A DNA stretch of 64,000 bases from Aldrovandia affinis (taxonomy: Eukaryota > Chordata > Actinopteri > Notacanthiformes > Halosauridae). Shown piece after piece: positions 34,866 through 46,860 of the stretch. A program made the position numbers and the translations under genes. The DNA lies in assembly GCA_029706075.1 (NCBI GenBank), contig JAINUG010000472.1, positions 124,001 to 188,000 of the forward strand, given 5' to 3'. The first letter of the stretch is position 1. The number at the start of each line of letters is the position of its first letter. The notes beneath the pieces were generated by a model, which saw only the letters and a program-made list of their open reading frames with translations, ran no database searches and was not told where the DNA came from.

Positions 34866-35300
34866 TTGGTATAACTATGGGGAAGTCTAGTTTTAAAAAA
34901 GCTGACAAGGGCAATAAGGGGGTCAACGCCATGGGTGTTGACCAGAGTATTGCAACTAGCTTATCTTTGCAGTTCAACAGAGATTGTAAAAAAGCTAAAG
35001 TAGTAAAAGCTATACAGAAGGGTATTTTGACCTCATGGCCAAAAGAGGGGAAAGAACCAAACAAAACCATGGTCATGCAAGCCATGCAGGATTGGAAAAA
35101 TACATTTGGCAAGATGAAGAAGAATAAATCATTAAAACACATTGCAGGCACTCTGTTAATGGCACATCAGCGTGCTACGATTTAAAGTATGAAAAGTGAC
35201 ATAATAAAATTACAGGTGAGTGTTGAAGATACGAGACACGATATTATCCGATGCACAAAAGAAAAACAAAGAGTTGTAAGAAAAATTTAAGGAAAGTTGA
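34866..35300 (+). mobile_element. Retroviral gag-like fossil fragment
   Basis: An open frame at 34877-35185 starts MGKSSFKK, a myristoylation-like, basic start as in matrix domains, and continues lysine-rich. A 'gttataac' -rich region with two near copies of 'gcacctatattcataa' lies just before it. The family is uncertain; it may belong to the same kind of element as the pol/env fossil at 39.7-43.1 kb, but the strand is opposite. Broken. Confidence 0.3.
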
Positions 35301-35494
35301 ATGGAAGTGCATGTGTTAAGAAGGGCTAAGCCAGCCCCAATTAAACCAATATACCCTTCACTAGCATCATACAATGCCACAAACCTGTTTGTGCAATATC
35401 CATGATCAGATATACTGCAGCTAAACAACAGATGGTGACTAGTCTCCGGGAGGAAATAAGAGTGCCAGTGCAATGCGCTGTGGATGTAATCAAT

Positions 35495-35523
35495 ATCAAT
35501 ATATATATATATATATATATATC
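35495..35523. repeat. (AT)n microsatellite
   Basis: An uninterrupted TA run between a mixed spacer and a SINE. Confidence 0.85.
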
Positions 35524-35665
35524 AATATATGCCATATAGCAGACGCTTTTATCCAAAGCGACTTACAGTAGTGAATGCATACATTTTTCAGTACATGTGG
35601 TCCCAATGGGAACAACCTAAATGTTGTCAGCGCTATGCTCTACCCACTGAGCCACACAGAACCAG
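35524..35665 (-). repeat. tRNA-derived SINE
   Basis: On the minus strand: 'gtgtggctcagtgggtagag' (A-box head), then 'cccattgggaccacatgtac', then the tail 'ctgtaagtcgctttggataa' and 'aagcgtctgctatatggc'. The tail matches the 3' ends of local L2-type LINEs, which probably supply the reverse transcriptase. Confidence 0.75.
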
Positions 35666-35844
35666 TGGGTAGATGAGTGAAGGCATGCGTTGGGATGTGA
35701 TGATGAATTTTGTTTGGTAAAAATAGTCTGCTTCAAAATGGGTTCTTTATGTAAGTGTTGTCTCCCTGAAGATATGAGAAATTACAAACCAGTTTATTTA
35801 AATAATAGTAGTTTACAAAACCACTTTATTCCAAGTGACAAAAA

Positions 35845-35985
35845 TCTGAGCTGTCTCAGCTGGGCTTGTAACTCAGAGGTTGCAGGTTCAATTCCCAGGT
35901 GGGGCAATGCTATTATAGGAAGGTACTTAACCTTCAGTAAAAATAGCCAGCTGTATAAATGGATTGTATGCTTTTTTATAGCCTG
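35845..35985 (+). repeat. tRNA-derived SINE
   Basis: Head 'cttgtaactcagaggttgca', B-box-like 'ggttcaattcccaggtgggg', then 'aaggtacttaacc' and 'agccagctgtataaatggat', the body typical of a common teleost SINE. The 3' tail is truncated. Confidence 0.7.
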
Positions 35986-36392
35986 TATCCAGTCTATCAT
36001 TCAGTAATGTTTAGATACTCTAGCCAATCCAGTACCGTAAATTCAACTTTTGACCTTTTATGGAAGTGTTCCGAACTCCATACATTATTTATTTTTTAGA
36101 CTTTGTTGGCAGAGTTGAATTGTTCAGTGATACTGGCGTGTATACCCAGTGCTAAACTGAAGAATAAAGTGAGCTTTACGGAGGAACAAACTCAGTTGTG
36201 CATCAGCTCTGCTTTCAACTGGAATGAAACTTAACCTTTATTGAGACATGTGCGCTGTTATATATACCCACAGATCACATGTCAATCACAATGCTTCTTA
36301 TTGGCTGTTGTCATTGTGCATCATAGAATTGGGAGCACACTTATTTTCATACATGTTAACAGAATTAAGGTCCATTTATGGAATAAAGAGAG

Positions 36393-36398
<6 letters not shown>

Positions 36399-36466
<68 letters not shown>
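36399..36466. repeat. (GA)n microsatellite
   Basis: About 34 GA units. Open frames across it on both strands (Arg-Glu and Leu-Ser repeats) are artefacts. Confidence 0.95.
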
Positions 36467-36469
<3 letters not shown>

Positions 36470-36514
36470 TAAGGATGGGGCCCTGGTGTACTGTATGTGT
36501 GTGCATGTCACATA

Positions 36515-37975
36515 CAGTACACAGCATAAATGAGTACACCCCCTCTGAACATAAAGATATATTTCTATTTCTAAATGATCACCATTACAATTCATGGGAA
36601 GATTCCAAAGTTTAAATGTATTAAACATATACTTAATAACAACATTCAACAAATATGTAATATTCTAGTATTTAGTACGTCCTCTGTTACGTTAAGTACT
36701 GCACTGACCCTTCTTGCCATCGAGTGTACAAGTTCACAACATATTGTCACGTCTATCCTGTTACAGTCCTGGAGGATGACCTCCTTGAGTGCCTTGATGT
36801 TTGATGGGGATTGCTGCTCAACTTGTCTCTTCAAAATTCCCCACAGGTGTTCAATAGGCTTGAGCTCGGGTGTCATACTTAGCCACTGCAGCACTTTCAC
36901 CTTGTTCTTCCTTAAGAATGCAGCAGTGGCCTTGGAAGAATGTTTAGGGTCATTATCATGTTGAAAAAGTGCCCGACGACCCAGATGTGGAGAGAGGGTA
37001 GCATCTTCTCTTTCAAGATTTTGCAGTACATCTGCAAATTCATGATGCCATCGAATAAGTACAATTCCCCCACATCTTCAGCACTCATACATCCCCATAT
37101 AAGAACTTTACCACCGCTGTACTTCACTGTGGGGACCATGCACCTCTCACTGTACTCCTCCCCCTTGCGATGCCACACATTTTGGATGCCATCAGATCCA
37201 AACAGATTGACTTTGGTCTCATCAGACCAGAGTATGGATTCCCAAAAGTCTTCACCTTTGTCAATATGGGCCTTGGCAAAGGCTAAACAGGCTTTCTTGT
37301 ACTTTGGCTTCAGCAGTGGCTTTTTGCGTGGACGATAACCATGCATTCCACTTCTATGCAGGGTGTGTCTTACTGTGTGAGATGAAACAGTCACTCCAGT
37401 TTGGCTTTCCATAGCTTTTGCCTGTCTCTGAGGCACTTACTTTGCGATTCTCCTGCACTTTTCTGAGCAAAAATCACTCAACACGAGGTGAAAGCTTATG
37501 GCGACGGCCTGAATGTTTCAGGGAGCTTGTCACAAGTCCATCCTTTTTGAATTTCTGTATCACTTTTGCTACTGTGTTCTGACTTAATAACAGTGATTTA
37601 CTCATCCTCTTGTACCCTTGTCCTCTTTTGTGCAATGAAATATTTGTACTTCTCAAGACTCCAGACAATTCTCTCCCATGTGGTGCCATTGTTGTCAGCA
37701 TTAAGTCTGAGAGTGATTCAATGGGTTAAGTACCACTTTTAATTCTCAACTAATTACACCTGCTTGAGTGTGATGGTTCAACAGACTCATCTGCTGATCA
37801 ATTGCCATTAACTAGCACCATAAAACATTTTATTAAGTTTTATTTCGTAACTTTTAAGAGAGTGTACTCATTTTTGCAACATGGCCTTTTATTATTTTGA
37901 TAAGAAAATCATATTTTTCTGTTTAGTATTGACATGTTTCATTGGTAACTGATAAACCAGAGTTGCTGTGTACTG
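36515..37975 (-). mobile_element. Tc1-type transposon, 1,461 bp, with TIRs
   Basis: Ends CAGTACACAGCA...TGCTGTGTACTG, flanked by TA at 36513-36514 and 37976-37977. It encodes a Tc1 transposase in the minus direction and has the size normal for the family. Confidence 0.85.
36646..37701 (-). pseudogene. Tc1 transposase, broken
   Basis: From 37701: a helix-turn-helix N-terminus ([20 protein letters not shown], with a GRRHKLSPR clamp), then '[20 protein letters not shown]' and '[20 protein letters not shown]' with the first catalytic D. 'VWHRKGEEY' and '[12 protein letters not shown]' follow. The second D lies in 'HDNDPKH' in a shifted frame near 36955. The third residue is in 'LKPIEHLWGILKRQ' (E). 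The domain order is complete at about 340 residues. A stop near 37470 and frame changes near 37435 and 36965 inactivate it. Confidence 0.8.
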
Positions 37976-38275
37976 TATGGTTATGATTAACATTTTGGGA
38001 TTCATCAGAGAGCAAAGAGAGAGAAAGACAGAAAAAAACCTTTACAACTCTACATATCATATCAAATCATTGTTTACATGTTCCATATCCAATAATTGAT
38101 TGATTACATAAAGAAAAGCAACATCTTTTTGATAAAACCTCTTCATTACCCCCTACAAGCCTTTTTAATAGTTTCGACACTTCCGGCTATAACATTTTAT
38201 AATCACACCATTCAATACTTAGTATCTCAAAAATCACCCTTCTTGAGAACATAATACATATTGTATGTATATATA

Positions 38276-39515
38276 CACTGCCCGTCCAAAAAAAAAGTCA
38301 CACTCTCTAATATTTCGTTGGACCACCTGTAGCTTTGATTACGGCATGCATTCGCCGTGGCATCATTTCGATAAGCTTCTGCAATGTCACATTTATTTCC
38401 ATCCAGAGTTGCATAAATCTTTCGCCAAGATCTTGTATTGATGATGGGAGAGTCGGACCGCTGCGCAAAGTCTTCTCCAGCACATCCCAAAGATTCTCAA
38501 TGGGGTTAAGAATCTGGACTCTGTGGTGGCCAATCCATGTGTGAAAATGGTGTCTCATGCTCCCTGAACCACTCTTTCACAAATTGAGCCCGATGAATCG
38601 TGGCATTGTCATTTTGGAATATGCCTGTGCCATCAGGGAAGAAACAATCCATTGATGGAAAAACCTGGTCATTCAGTATATTCAGGTAGTCACCTGACCT
38701 CATTCTTTGGGCACATAACGTTGCTGAACCTAGCCCTGACCAACTGCAGCAACCCCAGACCATAACACTGCCCCCACAGGCTTGTACAGTAGGCACTAGG
38801 CATGATGGGTGCATCACTTCATCCGCCTTACCCTGATGCGCCCATCACTCTGGAACAGGGTAAATCTGGACTCATCAGACCACATGACCTTCTTCCATTG
38901 CTCCAGAGTCCAATCTTTATGCTCCCTAGCAAATTGAAGCCTTTTTTTTCCGATTAGCCTCACTGACAAGTGGTTTTCTTAAGGCTACACAGCTGTTTAG
39001 TCCCAATCCCTTGAGTTCCCTTTGCACTGTGTGTGTGGAAATGCTCTTACTTTCACTATTAAACATAGCCGTGAGTTCTACTGTTGATTTTTTACGATAT
39101 GATTTCACCAAACGTTTAAGTGATCGCCGATCACGATCATTCAAGATTTCTTTCCGACCACATTTCTTCCTCGAAGATGATGATTCACCACTATCCTTCC
39201 AGGTTTTAATAATGCGTTGGACAGTTCTTAACCCAATTTTAGTAGTTTCAGCAATCTCCTTAGTTGTTTTCTTTGCTTGATGCAGGCCAATAATTTGACT
39301 CTTCTGAAACAGATTAACATCTTTTCCACGACCACAGGATATGTCTTCCGACATGATTGTTTAAGAAGTGAGAAGCTACTCACTGCATCAGTTAGGGTAA
39401 AATAACTTGTTGCCAGCTAAAGCATATTAATCACTGCAGTAATTATTCAATGGAAGGCTCTTACCTATTTGCTTAGTTAAATCCAGGTGGTGACTTTTTT
39501 TTGGGCCAGGCAGTG
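38276..39515 (-). mobile_element. Tc1-type transposon, 1,240 bp, with TIRs
   Basis: Ends CACTGCCCGTCCAAAAAAAA on the left and, complementing it, TTTTTTTTGGGCCAGGCAGTG on the right, flanked by TA at 38274-38275 and 39516-39517. A different subfamily from the 36.5 kb element. It sits next to the LTR side of the retrovirus fossil. Confidence 0.85.
38330..39354 (-). pseudogene. Tc1 transposase, broken
   Basis: From 39354: 'FQKSQIIGLHQAKKTTKEIA' and 'IGLRTVQRIIKTWKDSG' (paired-type DNA-binding helices), then a GRKEIL linker. After a frame change at a T8 run near 38942 come '[20 protein letters not shown]' (first D), '[16 protein letters not shown]', '[13 protein letters not shown]' (second D) and, after a shift near 38515, 'NPIENLWDVLEKTLR' (E). 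A stop lies near 38818. Three to four breaks; all three catalytic positions are still readable. Confidence 0.8.
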
Positions 39516-39689
39516 TATAAATGAAATTTGGAGTATCAAATCGAGTACTTGTTACATGCATAAACGTATTCTTTAAACATGTGATTAAACTATAATATCA
39601 CTAATGTCCACAAATATAACACATGTCTGATCTTCTTGGACTGTCGTCATCGTGTCAGCAGATACTCAATAAAACATGTGACATATCTT

Positions 39690-42600
39690 TCAACCCCCCT
39701 TAATTCACAAAGGAATCTCTGCATTCCTTATGAATTACAAAACACTGTCCAAGTCCGTCGATGTATTCTGCAGGAAGAAAAACTGAAAAAAAGGAAGTTT
39801 GACAGAATCTGTAACAGAGGACGGGATAGAACACCAGATGACGATCCGATGAGAAGAAGTCCTCATTGAATCAGGAGTCCAATGGATCTCGAAACAGCAT
39901 GGTCCATACCCGGTGGATCTTTTTAACACTAAACCACAACTGCCAGGTCACCTGAAATTAGAAAAGACAAACTAAGAAGAGAGGCCACCCCCCTTGGGTA
40001 AAATTATAATTGATCCTGCAAAAAACTAAACGTCTTACCAGATTTTGCTTGTGATTCTTATGGTGGGATGGGTCTCTTGTCACAGTCATCACTAAACATA
40101 TAGTCCTCTAACATATAATCACCGTTTTGAGCAGTCCTATCATCATTTAGGCTGTCTGCTGCCAGTAGGGGCATTGTAGCCCCAACACCACCAGGTACCA
40201 TGACACCTACCCATTTTAGTAACCTGGCTTTTGCACAAGTCAACATTATGGTGCAACAACAGTTCATTAGTCCTAATATTACAACGATCGGCACCAACAC
40301 CTGAACTATCATAGCTCCCCATCCTATTCTGTAACCATTTATTTGCAGACCATCCTGCATCCTTGGATGGACCAAATGCATGTCTGATATTTTGTAATGC
40401 TGTAATTACACTAGTCATGTTGTCAGTAGAATCAGGTACCAACGTGTAACATTCATCTCCTGTCAAATTTAACGCAACACATAATCCTCCGTTTTGCCAA
40501 AATATAATCAAGAGCCATTTCATGTTTCAATAAATTTAGCCTATGGCTCCTAGCAATATCGTACAAATACTGAAAACCTTTAATGGTTTCATTCGCAAAA
40601 CTCTGCAATGTATAGGTAATATTATCTATATGATCAGCCAAAAATGTTACTCCGTATCATGCAAATAATCCAATTCCCCATTTCTCCCCCAAGGAAATTC
40701 TCCAATGATATGATTCTAATTTTTGAAATTGAGCCATTTCTCTTTTTCCTACTGCAGTGTGTATTAATAAATTGCGTGTCATTATGTTTAAGTTTTTTCT
40801 GCACTTGACACATTGTCAATGCCTCATATGGGAGCTTTAACGTTGCCATATAACTGCATCCGGACCACCCATGAGAGAGAAATATATATGCTTTATCTCC
40901 ACAGATCCACCAATTATCTTTAAAATGACCTAATGACACATTTGCATGCACTCTCTGATTATATATGAGTAGGTTCACACTCTCTTTACACTCTCACTCT
41001 ACAACTTTATGTACTTGGTTTGGTTTCCCCTCTGTGTGTACATCAAATTGCATCATATAGATATCACTATCAGATATCCCTAAAAATTATTTATCTACCC
41101 CTGTTGTTCCATTGGAACAGAAACAAATGGGTACTCTTACAGGATTTACATCGATTGCATCAGGTACTGTCCTATTGATCTCAGGTCGGTCAGATAGGCT
41201 TATGTATGGCAACTCCAGTAGCCACTTACATTTTGTTGAGGGTCTAAACAAACATGTTGAGATGGATACCAAATTATAATATGGTGGATATTGCTGATAA
41301 AATAACCATGATAATGCAGCGAATTGACACTCTCTGGTCAATGGTTCTGGGATTATTTCCGAGATTAAAGGCCATGTACTAGGGGACGGAATTCTCACTA
41401 TATAGGGGCAGCTATCTTGACTTGCAAGTCTTACAGAATGGGTTAGTTGTTGAAACCACATGTTGTTTCTACCTGCCCATGGATCTGCAATTTTTATCAC
41501 TGAGGCATCAAAGCCAAAAGCCTATTTCTTCTTCATACAATTCCACGGAAGGAACCTTCTGGTCTCTTGAAGGGTACAGTCATTAGTCTACCACAAACAA
41601 TCTCATGCGGTGTTAGATGTGTTTCTCTGTTTCTATTATTTCACATGGCCATGAGCGCTAAGGTGATACATGTAACCCAATCTAATCCTGTTTCTGCACA
41701 TGCTTTAGATAGTTTTTGCTTTAAAATCGCATTGTATTTTTCCACCAACCCAGCTGACTGAGGATAGTATGCGGTGCTGAATTTTTGATCAATCCCAATT
41801 TGATCAATTGATCAAACTCTTACAGACTTTTTAATGTTTTTAGCTGTGAAATGGACACCGTTGTCACTAGACAAATGTTAGCGAATGCCAAATTGACTGA
41901 AAATGTCCCTCACCAAATATTTCACAACAGATTTTGAGTCTACATGGACTGTTGCAAATGCTTCAATCCATTTAGTAAACTGACAAATCACAACGAGACA
42001 ATAACGTTTGCCTTGTTTCCAATCAGTCATATCAATGCAATCCATGCTGTGCCTCTAAAAGGTCATTCAAAGGAACATCTGAACTATCAATAACTGGACA
42101 GATATACATCATGGGCACCAATGGGCATTCAGAAGCTGCTTTAGCTGCTGAGTCTGCATGTCTATCCCCTGTTGACGCAATGTCAGTACCTTTAGTATAA
42201 GCGGTGCACAATAATAGCCAACACTTTAGGTAAATTTATAGCCTGTAATAGCTCTCTAACCATTGGGGCATTTTTTATGGGTGTACCTGCTGCGGTCAGG
42301 TAATCCCTCGCAGCCCACATCCCTGCCCAGCAACACACTACCCCCATTGCATAAACAGAATCACTATAAACATGAACCTTTTTTTCTTCTTCCAGTGAAC
42401 ATGCGTTGGAGTGCAACCAACTCAGCCATCTGTGCACTATAGTGGGAAGGTAAAGGGCTACTTTCCCTTAATACATAACAATTTGTGTTTGTCAGTTCAA
42501 TGACTCAATACTCAGCCCGTCTCTGCCCCGTATCAGGGTGCCTAGAAGCACAACCATCAACAAAAAATATCTTATCAGGATTTGGCAGAGGTCCCTGGTG

Positions 42601-43075
42601 TAAGTCTGGCTGCGCTTGTGATTCTACATGCACCAGTTCTTCACATCGATGAGCCGTTTCCTCATCTGCTGTGGTCAGTAGTTCAGCCGGGTTGACCATT
42701 GCACATAAGGTAATTGCCAATTCAGGTCTAGACAGTAGGACTTCATATCCACTCAATCTTCTCTGGGTGATGGCTGATTTCCTGCTACTGAGTAGCGTGT
42801 CCAGAGCATGCGACACATACAGTGTTGTCGGATGTCCAATAATCATAGGCAATTATTTATCCACAGCAAAAGCTGCCACCGCCAATGCTCTGTCGCAACT
42901 ATGAAGTCCTCTCTCCACACCATCTAGGCATGTGCTATAGTATGCCACTGGTTTATATTGGGTACTGAACTTCTGTGCCAAAACTGCATTTGCAAACCCC
43001 TGCTTTTCCGCTAATGGATGTTGGCGATCATCATGATCCGTGACACCGTCCTCCAGGCAGCTAGATGTATAGCTA
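39690..43075 (-). mobile_element. Endogenous retrovirus fossil (pol-env)
   Basis: Minus-strand order: RT connection/RNase H-like sequence (about 42190-43075), integrase (about 41570-42190, with 'SDNGVHF' and 'YYPQSAGLVEKYN'), Env surface part (about 41000-41500) and Env transmembrane part (about 40058-40980, with an 'ALDYILA' block and membrane-spanning hydrophobics). A polypurine-like 'aaggggggt' followed by TGAAAGATATG near 39702 may mark the start of the 3' LTR. gag, protease and most of RT are missing, and no 5' LTR was found. Broken with many interruptions; old. Confidence 0.7.
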
Positions 43076-43119
43076 GCCTTAGTTAGCTATATTCCGTTAT
43101 GAATTACTGGCGATATATG

Positions 43120-43350
43120 GTCCTCAAATCACTCTATGTATTTTATGACTATAAAAAAAAAAACCCACTAACCTTTTCTTTCCCAGTGTTACAGGCATGA
43201 TACGCAGACGCCTGCAATGATGTCTATTGCTGTTTTACTGCACTGATCTTGTGCGCTAACTATGATTGTTCTTACCTTGTATTAATGCACATCTTGTAAG
43301 TCGCTCTGGATAAGAGCATCTGCTAAATGCTTAAAATGTAAAATGTAAAA
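43120..43350 (+). repeat. L2-type LINE 3' end
   Basis: Ends 'catcttgtaagtcgctctgg', 'ataagagcatctgctaaatg', then 'taaaatgtaaaatgtaaaat', as at 26.2 and 63.6 kb. No readable protein remains. Confidence 0.65.
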
Positions 43351-43668
43351 TGTACTACAAGTGCTCATAACCAGTTTGATAATAAGCGGCTCATTAAATC
43401 GTTGGCTAGTTAGCACACTAGCATATACAGCTAGCTGGCTATACATAGTGAAAAGTTGCATTCAGTTCGATAGTGAGCTACACTACTTTTTCAGGGGATC
43501 TATGCGTTAACAAGCGTTAGGCTAGTATAACAAGCTAGTGCTAGCTAGTGAGTTCAGCTAGTGTAGCAAGCTAGCTAGCTTGGCTAGCAGGCTTTGTTTG
43601 CGTAAGCCAGTGTCAGTATAGGCCTACATATAACTTGTCAGCTGACAAGCTAACATTGAAGGTGATAT
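43351..43668. other. GCTAGC-rich spacer
   Basis: Overlapping 'gctagct', 'ctagctag' and 'agctagtg' motifs are dense at 43420-43590. No gene seen. Confidence 0.5.
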
Positions 43669-44690
43669 ACATTACATTACATTTAGCAGACGCTCTTATC
43701 CAGAGCGACTTACAAGATGTGCATAAATACATAGTACGCGCAAGAGATCAGTGCAGTAATACAGTGACAGACATCATTGCAGGTAGCTGCGTACCATACC
43801 TGTAACACTGGGAAGGAAAAGGTTAGTATTTTATTTATTTGTTTATTTATTAAGTGGAGTAAGCAGGGGTATACAGTGTAGAGCAAGTAGGCAGTGGTGA
43901 TGACAATTAGCTAGATGTCCAGAGTTCAGTGGTAGTGGAGTCTGAAAAGGTGGGTTTTGAGTCTCTTGCGGAAGATCGCAAGTGATTCTGCGGTCCTGAC
44001 TGATTGCGGAAGGTCGTTCCACCAGTGAGGGGTCAGGACAGAGAAGAGATGAGACCGCAAGGAACAGCTGCCAGGCGCCCGGAAGGATGGGAGTCAGTTT
44101 GCCAGAGGAGGCGGAGCGCAGGGGTCTGGCTGGGGTGTAGGGAGTGATGAGTGACTGGAGGTATGGGGGAGCAGTACCTCTAGCCACTTGAAAAGCAAGC
44201 ACCAGTGATTTGAATCTGATGCGTGCTGTGATGGGGAGCCAGTGCAGAGGAGAGTAGAGGGGTGATGTGGGTAAACTTCGGCTGGTTGAAGAAGAGCGGC
44301 AACATTCTGGACCAGCTGCAGTGGCTTGATGGCACAGGCCGGTAGGCCTGCCAGCAGGTAATTGCAGTAGTCCAGACATGAGATCACCAGGGCCTGGACC
44401 AGGAGTTGTGTGGCCTCTTAGGTGAGGAACGGTCGGATCCTCCGGATGTTGTGGAGGGAGAATCATCAGGTCCGAGTGATCGCTGCAGTGTGGCCCGAGA
44501 AGCACAACTGGTTGTCCAGGGTCACTCCAAGACTCCTGGCAGACTGGGACGGAAACACTATGGAGCCTTCAACAGTGATTGACGCATGAATCATCGGGGA
44601 GCCCTTTGCTGGGAGGAAGAGCAGCTCTGTCTTTCCCAGCTCTGTCTTCTGACATGAATCAGAGTGTCCATGCATTCGAATTACAAATCA
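43669..44690 (-). pseudogene. L2-type LINE, C-terminal part and 3' end
   Basis: Minus strand from 44690: 'SARSLGVTLDNQLCFSGHTA', then 'ISRLDYCNYLLAGLPACAIK' type sequence (44094-44387), 'SPLHWLPITARIRFKSLVLA', 'GTAPPYLQSLITPYTPARPL' and 'LSSLLCPDPS', the region after the RT palm in L2-clade ORF2. The 3' end is the 'cgctctggataagagcgtct' tail at 43669-43720. At least two frame changes; RT catalytic motifs absent because the copy is 5'-truncated. Confidence 0.7.
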
Positions 44691-44860
44691 AACTTATTAT
44701 TTGTATAGCACCTTTCTTACAAATTTGCAATATAAAGCTTGCTTGACATTGCAAAAAAACCTGAATAAAAACCAAGACACATTCAATGTAAAAACAAATG
44801 TTGAGATTGGAGAAATCAGGATAAAAGTGCCAGTCATGGATAATGACCCTATTAGGGTAC
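44691..44860 (-). repeat. LINE 3' UTR-like tail
   Basis: Plus strand 'cttattatttgtatagcacc' is the complement of an L2-type 3' end ('ggtgctatacaaataa'). Non-coding. Confidence 0.5.
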
Positions 44861-46568
44861 TGTACACTAAGAGGTCGCCTTTAATTTGATTTAGTTTAGG
44901 CTATCTTAACAACACTTGCAACCTGTTTATTTGAACTTTGTTGCATTTTGTTCTTATAAAGCAGACAGATTGGTTGAATGTTATGGCTAAAATACCACAG
45001 AGACATACGTACACATTTATTGATATAGTCAAACTATATTTCAGGCCATATTATTCTACCGAACTGATTTACAAGAGTGTATGTAGATGAGAGGGTTTTC
45101 ACTGGCTTTATATAGTCAATTGTTGAAAGTTTTCCCCCCCATTCCTACAGAGCTACTGTAGTCCCTGGGCTACAGGCCCAGGAATTGTAAGTAAATACAG
45201 ATTCATACATTTCCTGTTGCATTGGTTAAGATTAGTACATTATATGAGATTAGTCCTGTTTTCACCCTAACTAACCAACCAACACACATCATCTTAACTA
45301 CTTTTTGCCTGATGTTCGGAGTTTGTGAGTTCCATCAACCTTCATGGAATGTGTTCATCCGATACACTGGGCTTGTTTCCAGAAGACTTTGTAAGAGTCC
45401 ATTGCCTTTCTTAATGCGGATTATTTACCACTTCCATACCTTTTGCTGCACTGTAAAACCATGAAATGTAGACTGCCATTTTTTAAAGTATGTGGATTTG
45501 TTTGTTTATAAACTTGGGTTTGTGAGTGTCTTCCAACTTTGTTGCAACAATTTGGGGAATGCCCTTTTCTGAACAGAGCATGCCAAAAAAATGTGTGTGA
45601 TGGCATCATAAAAAGCTGTGTATCGATACACGTATCCTAAAACATACCTGTAACATAACAATGCGTGCATTTCTTTAATACACGTATCATAAAACAATAC
45701 GTGTATCATAATACGTGTATGGATTATGAGCTGTCTGGCATTCGATATCACAGGGGCTAGCTGGAGCAGTGACAGTTAGAAATTCTACTGCTGGTTCCTC
45801 AGCGGGCTCATCGTGGGCTGGAGTGACGGTGGTTGTCTCAGCCGCCTTGGTTAACTTTGACCCGAAGAAATCAGTTCTTTTTCTATGCTTCGTTCAATTT
45901 AACTACTATTGCATAAACTTTAGCGAACACACTATCAGTCTGCTTAGATAGAGTGCTGGTTTGTTCTGTGAAATTCACGTTAGTGTGATGCTAAGTTCAC
46001 ATGACACAAATAACCAATCAATCATTAGGAAACAGAGTTTGTTGCTTGTGATAGGCTACATACTGTACGTAGGCTTACAGCTAGTGGAAATTAGCCCGGG
46101 AAGTGCCCAAAAGTGCAATACATTAAGAACATAATGTATTTGCTAATAGATTTGAATTTGTACACAATGTTTGATGCACGCCAATGTAGTTATGGCCACG
46201 GCCCTACCGGCCATACCGGTTCCGCTGCCTATAAATCCAGGTCCAAACACAGTACACCATCCAAAAAAAACATTCACTCTCTCTTTCTAACTCCCGGCTG
46301 GTCAAAATATTTTTTTCTCTCTCTCCTTTCCACGTTCACAACACACTCACAAACACTTCCCTACTCCTTTCAACGTGTTATCTGAATCAGCCCTTTAAAT
46401 AGGCTTCCACATGGCCTTCAGCTGGTCGTTAGTCCCAATCCGTTGAATCTGTTCAGGTGCTGGACTGCGGCCTGCTGGAAAATGCAGTCTTTCTGGCTCC
46501 CCTGTGTTAAAGGACCCGGCAGCCATTTCCTTGTGCAGCCCCTTGGTCTGCCACAGTATCTATTTTAG
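44861..46568. other. No gene called; possible 5' side of a host gene
   Basis: Contains a cluster of 'acacgtatc' motifs in both orientations at 45622-45722 and a TATAAA at about 46231, with no start codon I can tie to it. If the coiled-coil exon at 46569 is real, its upstream exons may lie here. Confidence 0.3.
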
Positions 46569-46643
46569 AAAGTACAACAGCAGCAGGTGGCAGCCTCACA
46601 AGACAAAATCAATGCTGTCCAGCATCAATACCAGGAGCTTTTG
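46569..46643 (+). CDS. Candidate host coiled-coil exon 1
   Basis: 'tctattttag' acceptor, 25 open codons (KVQQQQVAASQDKINAVQHQ then YQELL), 'gtaagaa' donor. Glutamine-rich, heptad-compatible, phase 0 at both ends. With the exons at 50763 and 51033 it makes a consistent coiled-coil run. The protein is not recognised. A hAT transposon (46729-50538) lies in the following intron. Confidence 0.45.
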
Positions 46644-46786
46644 GTAAGAAATGGGCCATTTGGCCAGTTCATTGTCATCAATAATGTAGAATATTGTGGT
46701 GTATGATTATATGTGTGTATATATATATTAGGGCTGTCAACGTTAACGCGTTAACGCCCGCGATTAATCTGGAAACCTTAACGCGT

Positions 46787-46860
46787 TAAAAAATAATTAA
46801 CGCAGATTAATCATTTTACCAAGTTAGGTAAAATGATTAATCTGCGTTAATTATTTTTTA
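46787..46860. repeat. Perfect hairpin, 34-bp arms, 6-nt loop
   Basis: Left arm 46787-46820 and right arm 46827-46860 are exact complements around 'aagtta'. The right arm ends in the TTA used as target by the nested MITE at 46861. Confidence 0.9.

Noticed and set aside
36241-36652. Open frames rich in Arg-Glu or Leu-Ser
   Set aside because: Produced by the (GA)n microsatellite on both strands.
43420-43590. GCTAGC-dense stretch as a regulatory array
   Set aside because: Such low-complexity TAGC runs are common in fish spacers and show no regular period.
45769-45951. Possible first exon of the coiled-coil gene
   Set aside because: No splice donor in the right phase and no coiled-coil pattern.
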